From assembly GCA_946479055.1 (NCBI GenBank), contig CAMLEX010000387.1:1-5382 (forward strand): a DNA stretch of 5,382 bases, given 5' to 3'. This DNA comes from an uncultured Bacteroidota bacterium (GTDB taxonomy: Bacteria > Bacteroidota > Bacteroidia > Chitinophagales > Chitinophagaceae). Positions 1-5,382 of the stretch are shown piece by piece. Made by a program: the position numbers and the translations under genes. Each line of letters begins with the position of its first letter. Positions within the stretch are counted from its first letter, which is position 1. The notes below the pieces were generated by a model, which searched no databases, was not told the origin of the DNA, and saw only the letters and a program-made list of their open reading frames with translations.

Positions 1-1117
1 CGGGATAAGTTTTTGATTCAATACCAAATTCATTTTTGTAAGCTTCACTGAATTCGCTGCAGATTACATCGATAGCTGTTTTTTCAACGATGTTAATGGT
101 ACAACCACCAAACCCGCCACCCATCATTCTTGCACCCACTATACGACTATCTTCTTTTGCCTTGTTAACCAGGTAATCCAATTCTGCGCAACTCACTTCG
201 TAGAGTTGACTTAAGCCTTCGTGAGTCAGAAACATTTTATTTCCAAATGCCGGGATATCATTTTTCATAAGATCTTCACAGCCCTTCTGTACCCGTAGAT
301 TTTCTTCAACTACATATTTACACCTCCAGTATATATTATCAGCTACTTTCCCCTTCAAACAAAGATCTACCAGGTAAGGATTGGCATCTCTCAGGCTATT
401 TATATCGGGATAGATTTTTTGCATTGCTCTGACACCTTGTTCACATTCCAGTCTTCGGGTATTATATTCGGAAGACCCTAACGAATGTTTTACCCCGGTA
501 TCAAATAATAAAATGTTATACTGTTTTAAATGCAGCGGATAATATTCGTAGTCTAGGCTGCGGCAATCCAGCTTTATCAGATGATCCGCTTTGCCCATCA
601 TGCTGGCAAACTGGTCCATAATACCGCATTGAACACCTACAAAATTGTTTTCTGCTTTTTGCGCCAGCTTCACCATTTCCAATACAGATAGGCCTGCACC
701 GAATAGTTCATTTAATGCCCGGGTAAGACAGCATTCAACCGCGGCAGAAGAAGACAGGCCGGCACCGATAGGTATGTCTCCCCCGATTACCAGATCAAAT
801 CCCCTGATTGGAATTTTTCTTTTTTGAAATTCAACTACGACACCTGCCAGATAATTTGGCCATTCGAGTGGAGACTGCTGAATCTGATTTAGCGAAAAAG
901 AAAATGACTCATTAATATCTATTGCATAGAAATTACACTTGTCTGTTTGATTTTCCGAAATGACGATAATTATTTCTTTATTGATGGCAGCAGGCAAAAC
1001 AAAACCATTATTGTAATCTGTATGTTCCCCAATCAGGTTTATACGACCAGGTGAACGAAAAGCCAGTGGCTCACCGGAAAATCTTTCTCTGAAGGCTTTA
1101 ATTAGTCTTTTTACCAT
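1..1117 (-). CDS. galK: Galactokinase, C-terminus cut by the window edge
   Basis: Cytoplasmic GHMP-family kinase that transfers phosphate from ATP to C1 of alpha-D-galactose, the first committed step of the Leloir pathway. I translated it through all 372 codons without a stop or frameshift. The galactokinase signature GRINLIGEHTDY starts at residue 24. The phosphate-binding GHMP motif PIGAGLSSSAA is at 116-126. GIMDQ at 165-169 carries the expected catalytic base Asp168, and Arg25 is the usual partner. The third GHMP motif, GARMMGGGFGGCTI, starts at 328. Bacterial galactokinases are about 380-390 residues long, so only about ten residues and the stop are missing beyond position 1. The ATG at 1117 was chosen because it places the signature at the normal distance from the N-terminus; it is preceded by an AT-rich stretch without a Shine-Dalgarno sequence, as is usual in Bacteroidota. 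A terminator hairpin lies between it and the upstream GH2 gene, so it probably has its own promoter. The family assignment is very secure. Confidence 0.97.
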   Translation of the reverse strand, partial: MVKRLIKAFRERFSGEPLAFRSPGRINLIGEHTDYNNGFVLPAAINKEIIIVISENQTDKCNFYAIDINESFSFSLNQIQQSPLEWPNYLAGVVVEFQKRKIPIRGFDLVIGGDIPIGAGLSSSAAVECCLTRALNELFGAGLSVLEMVKLAQKAENNFVGVQCGIMDQFASMMGKADHLIKLDCRSLDYEYYPLHLKQYNILLFDTGVKHSLGSSEYNTRRLECEQGVRAMQKIYPDINSLRDANPYLVDLCLKGKVADNIYWRCKYVVEENLRVQKGCEDLMKNDIPAFGNKMFLTHEGLSQLYEVSCAELDYLVNKAKEDSRIVGARMMGGGFGGCTINIVEKTAIDVICSEFSEAYKNEFGIESKTYP

Positions 1118-1343
1118 TTTATTAGTGAGATTATATTATCACAATTTCAACTGCTGAATTAAAAGATAGATGGTAGTAAATGTTGGAGTAATATTTTGCA
1201 TTTCTATGGAAACAAATTGTACAGCCTCCGGGAATAGACTGTTTCATTCTTCAGCGCCTGTAAGATTGTTTCCGTTGTTCAGTCTTGCCTGTTGAGGATT
1301 TCATTTATTATTTTGGCAGTTCTCATTTCTTAGCCGCCATTTT
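1118..1343 (-). other. Non-coding leader upstream of galactokinase
   Basis: These 226 bases lie between the terminator hairpin and the galactokinase ATG, so any dedicated galK promoter should be here. No gene is supported: the minus strand holds only short frames of up to about 40 codons with no recognisable product. I find no confident Bacteroidota promoter (TTTG then TAnnTTTG). The nearest matches are TATCTTTT about 50 bases before the start, which lacks a matching upstream TTTG, and TACAATTTG near 1216-1224, which has one base too many between its two halves. A TATAAT lies just before the ATG without a suitably spaced -35 partner. The role as a promoter region is inferred from the layout. 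Confidence 0.45.
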
Positions 1344-1379
1344 AAAGAAACCCCGCCCCCTTCGAGGACGGGATTCTTT
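1344..1379 (-). terminator. Intrinsic terminator hairpin after the GH2 gene
   Basis: Read on the minus strand, AAAGAATCCCGTCC pairs with GGGGCGGGGTTTCTTT around a short loop centred on TCGAAGG. The stem has about 14 pairs, including two G-T wobbles and one bulged T. It has a GC-rich core with A-rich and T-rich outer arms, so the T-tract lies in the 3' arm. The plus strand forms an equivalent hairpin ending in ATTCTTTG, so it could work in both directions. It sits between the GH2 stop and the galK start, about 405 bases past the former and 227 before the latter, and most simply ends the transcript containing GH2. Confidence 0.8.
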
Positions 1380-1783
1380 GTTTGCTCTGCTGCTTGTAAC
1401 TAACAAAAAACTGCAAATGAGAAATCGGTTTTGCATCAGGATATATTATTTATAGTTTCAGGGTTAGACAAAAAATACTACTACCAGATATCAATATATG
1501 ATTACACTCACTTCAGCTGATTAAACAGCCATCAATACATTTTAACCTCTACATTGAATTACTGTCTTGTCAAAATTAGATAAACACCATTGGTCGATAA
1601 ATGGACGATATAGGGTTTATGATAGATTATCTTACGGTTTTAAAAGTGATCTCCCTGCATCATTTGTGATTTTTTTTATCAGTTGATCCTATAAAAAATG
1701 CATTTACCTGCAATCGCTTCCGGATTCTCCACCAGTACTACTTTTTTATATAACTGGTTCAACAATCTGCTTGTAATATGGGT
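1380..1783 (-). other. 404-base gene-poor tail between the GH2 stop and the terminator
   Basis: This AT-rich stretch has no gene I can support on either strand. Minus-strand ATG frames are tiny, apart from a 37-codon one (1436-1323) that runs through the terminator hairpin. The GH2 frame stays open for 34 codons after its TAA, with no similarity that I recognise. No tRNA, riboswitch or insertion-sequence ends are visible. If the hairpin at 1344-1379 ends the GH2 message, this is an unusually long 3' untranslated region. It could also be decayed coding sequence or hold an unrecognised small RNA. Confidence 0.5.
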
Positions 1784-4987
<3,204 letters not shown>

Positions 4988-5116
4988 TATAAGTGATTTG
5001 AATTTTTCTACATGCCAGGCTTTTCTACCGCGATAAGCCCTGCTGCGTCGCATCCATTATTTTCTTCTCCATATTCAGTCAGCTGTACAATCATTTCCGG
5101 TTAACAGCAGTATTGA

Positions 5117-5341
5117 TCATTTATTCTTTTTTAATTTATAAGCCTTCATTTCGCCCTGATTTATTCCAAACAACAAGATGTTATTATTATCAATTACACT
5201 TCTTACGTCACCTCGCAAATGAAAGCCGGATTGCTGCTGGTTGATATATGTAAAATTCCCTTTACCATCTCCTTTCAATAACACACCATAGTTGGCATCG
5301 TAATTACCAAAACGCAAACGTGCACGATTGGCATTTGGCAA
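5117..5341 (-). CDS. C-terminal fragment of a VCBS/FG-GAP repeat protein, frame broken upstream
   Basis: The 74 residues look like the last blade of an FG-GAP/VCBS beta-propeller protein as often seen in Bacteroidota. Key segments are RLRFGNYDANYGVLLKGDG at about residues 8-26, then GKGNF, SGFHLRGDVRS and a lysine-rich end, KAYKLKKNK. Such proteins are generally exported and often encoded near glycan-use genes; their exact function is mostly unknown. The apparent start at 5341 is TTG and is almost certainly not a real start, because the similarity is to the C-terminus of much longer proteins. Upstream in this frame, TAA (5359-5357) and TAG (5362-5360) block reading inside an inverted repeat at 5342-5373. 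A neighbouring frame is open from the window edge to a TAA near 5306, so a frameshift, a true pseudogene, an insertion junction or an assembly error at the edge are all possible. The fold call is by recognition of the sequence pattern only. Confidence 0.7.
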   Translation of the reverse strand: MPNANRARLRFGNYDANYGVLLKGDGKGNFTYINQQQSGFHLRGDVRSVIDNNNILLFGINQGEMKAYKLKKNK

Positions 5342-5373
5342 CTCGAGTAGAGATATTTACTATCTCACCCGAG
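5342..5373. repeat. Imperfect inverted repeat at the break in the VCBS gene
   Basis: The left arm CTCGAGTAGAGATA (5342-5355) and right arm TATCTCACCCGAG (5361-5373) are separated by TTTAC. They form 12 Watson-Crick pairs, with one A-C mismatch and one bulged A. There is no T-tract on either side, so it does not look like an intrinsic terminator. The repeat begins one base beyond the last recognisable VCBS codon, and both in-frame stops (TAG, TAA) fall in its centre. It could be a recombinase site, the end of an inserted element, a chance hairpin or an artefact. Only nine further bases are available, so its nature cannot be decided here. Confidence 0.55.
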
Positions 5374-5382
5374 GAATGGGTA

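Noticed and set aside
1143..1160. TTCA/TGAA inverted repeat just upstream of galK as a possible operator
   Set aside because: Only four paired bases per arm around a five-base spacer; expected by chance in AT-rich DNA.
1212..1220. ACAAATTGT palindrome upstream of galK as a regulator site
   Set aside because: Four-base half-sites with no extension and no second copy nearby.
1323..1436. 37-codon minus-strand frame starting MQNRFLICSFLLV, resembling a small secreted peptide
   Set aside because: It runs straight through the terminator hairpin, whose GC stem gives its Arg/Gly-rich half, and I recognise no family.
5015..5072. Short frames upstream of GH2 (for example MEKKIMDATQQGLSR) as a leader peptide
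   Set aside because: No regulatory codon run, no attenuator hairpin with a T-tract, and too short to distinguish from chance.

Overview
The window looks like a piece of a Bacteroidota chromosome, most likely from the Chitinophagaceae or a near relative. This is inferred from the moderate AT-richness, translation starts without Shine-Dalgarno sequences, a large secreted family 2 glycoside hydrolase, and the C-terminal end of an FG-GAP/VCBS beta-propeller protein of a type common in that group. All three recognisable genes lie on the minus strand, so transcription runs from right to left. The outer two genes are cut by, or broken near, the window edges, so the window may be a whole short contig.

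Layout in the direction of transcription: (1) about 5117-5341, the last 74 residues of a VCBS/FG-GAP repeat protein, whose frame is lost at an imperfect inverted repeat at 5342-5373; (2) 1784-4987 (or from 5053), an intact exported GH2 beta-glycosidase of 1067 residues with both catalytic glutamates and extra C-terminal domains; (3) 1380-1783, a 404-base gene-poor tail; (4) 1344-1379, a strong GC-rich hairpin that reads as an intrinsic terminator; (5) 1118-1343, the leader of the next gene; (6) 1-1117, galactokinase, complete except for roughly its last ten residues.

Functionally, the GH2 enzyme probably removes sugars from a plant or microbial glycan in the periplasm, and galactokinase phosphorylates galactose in the cytoplasm as the first committed step of the Leloir pathway. 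If the GH2 enzyme releases galactose, the two would form a short catabolic route. The sequence does not prove that specificity, and the terminator between them suggests separate transcription. The VCBS protein and GH2 lie close together without an obvious terminator and could share a transcript.

I do not see a new multi-gene system here. The points most worth a second look are the inverted repeat where the VCBS frame breaks, the unassigned substrate of the GH2 enzyme, and the long GH2 3' tail.
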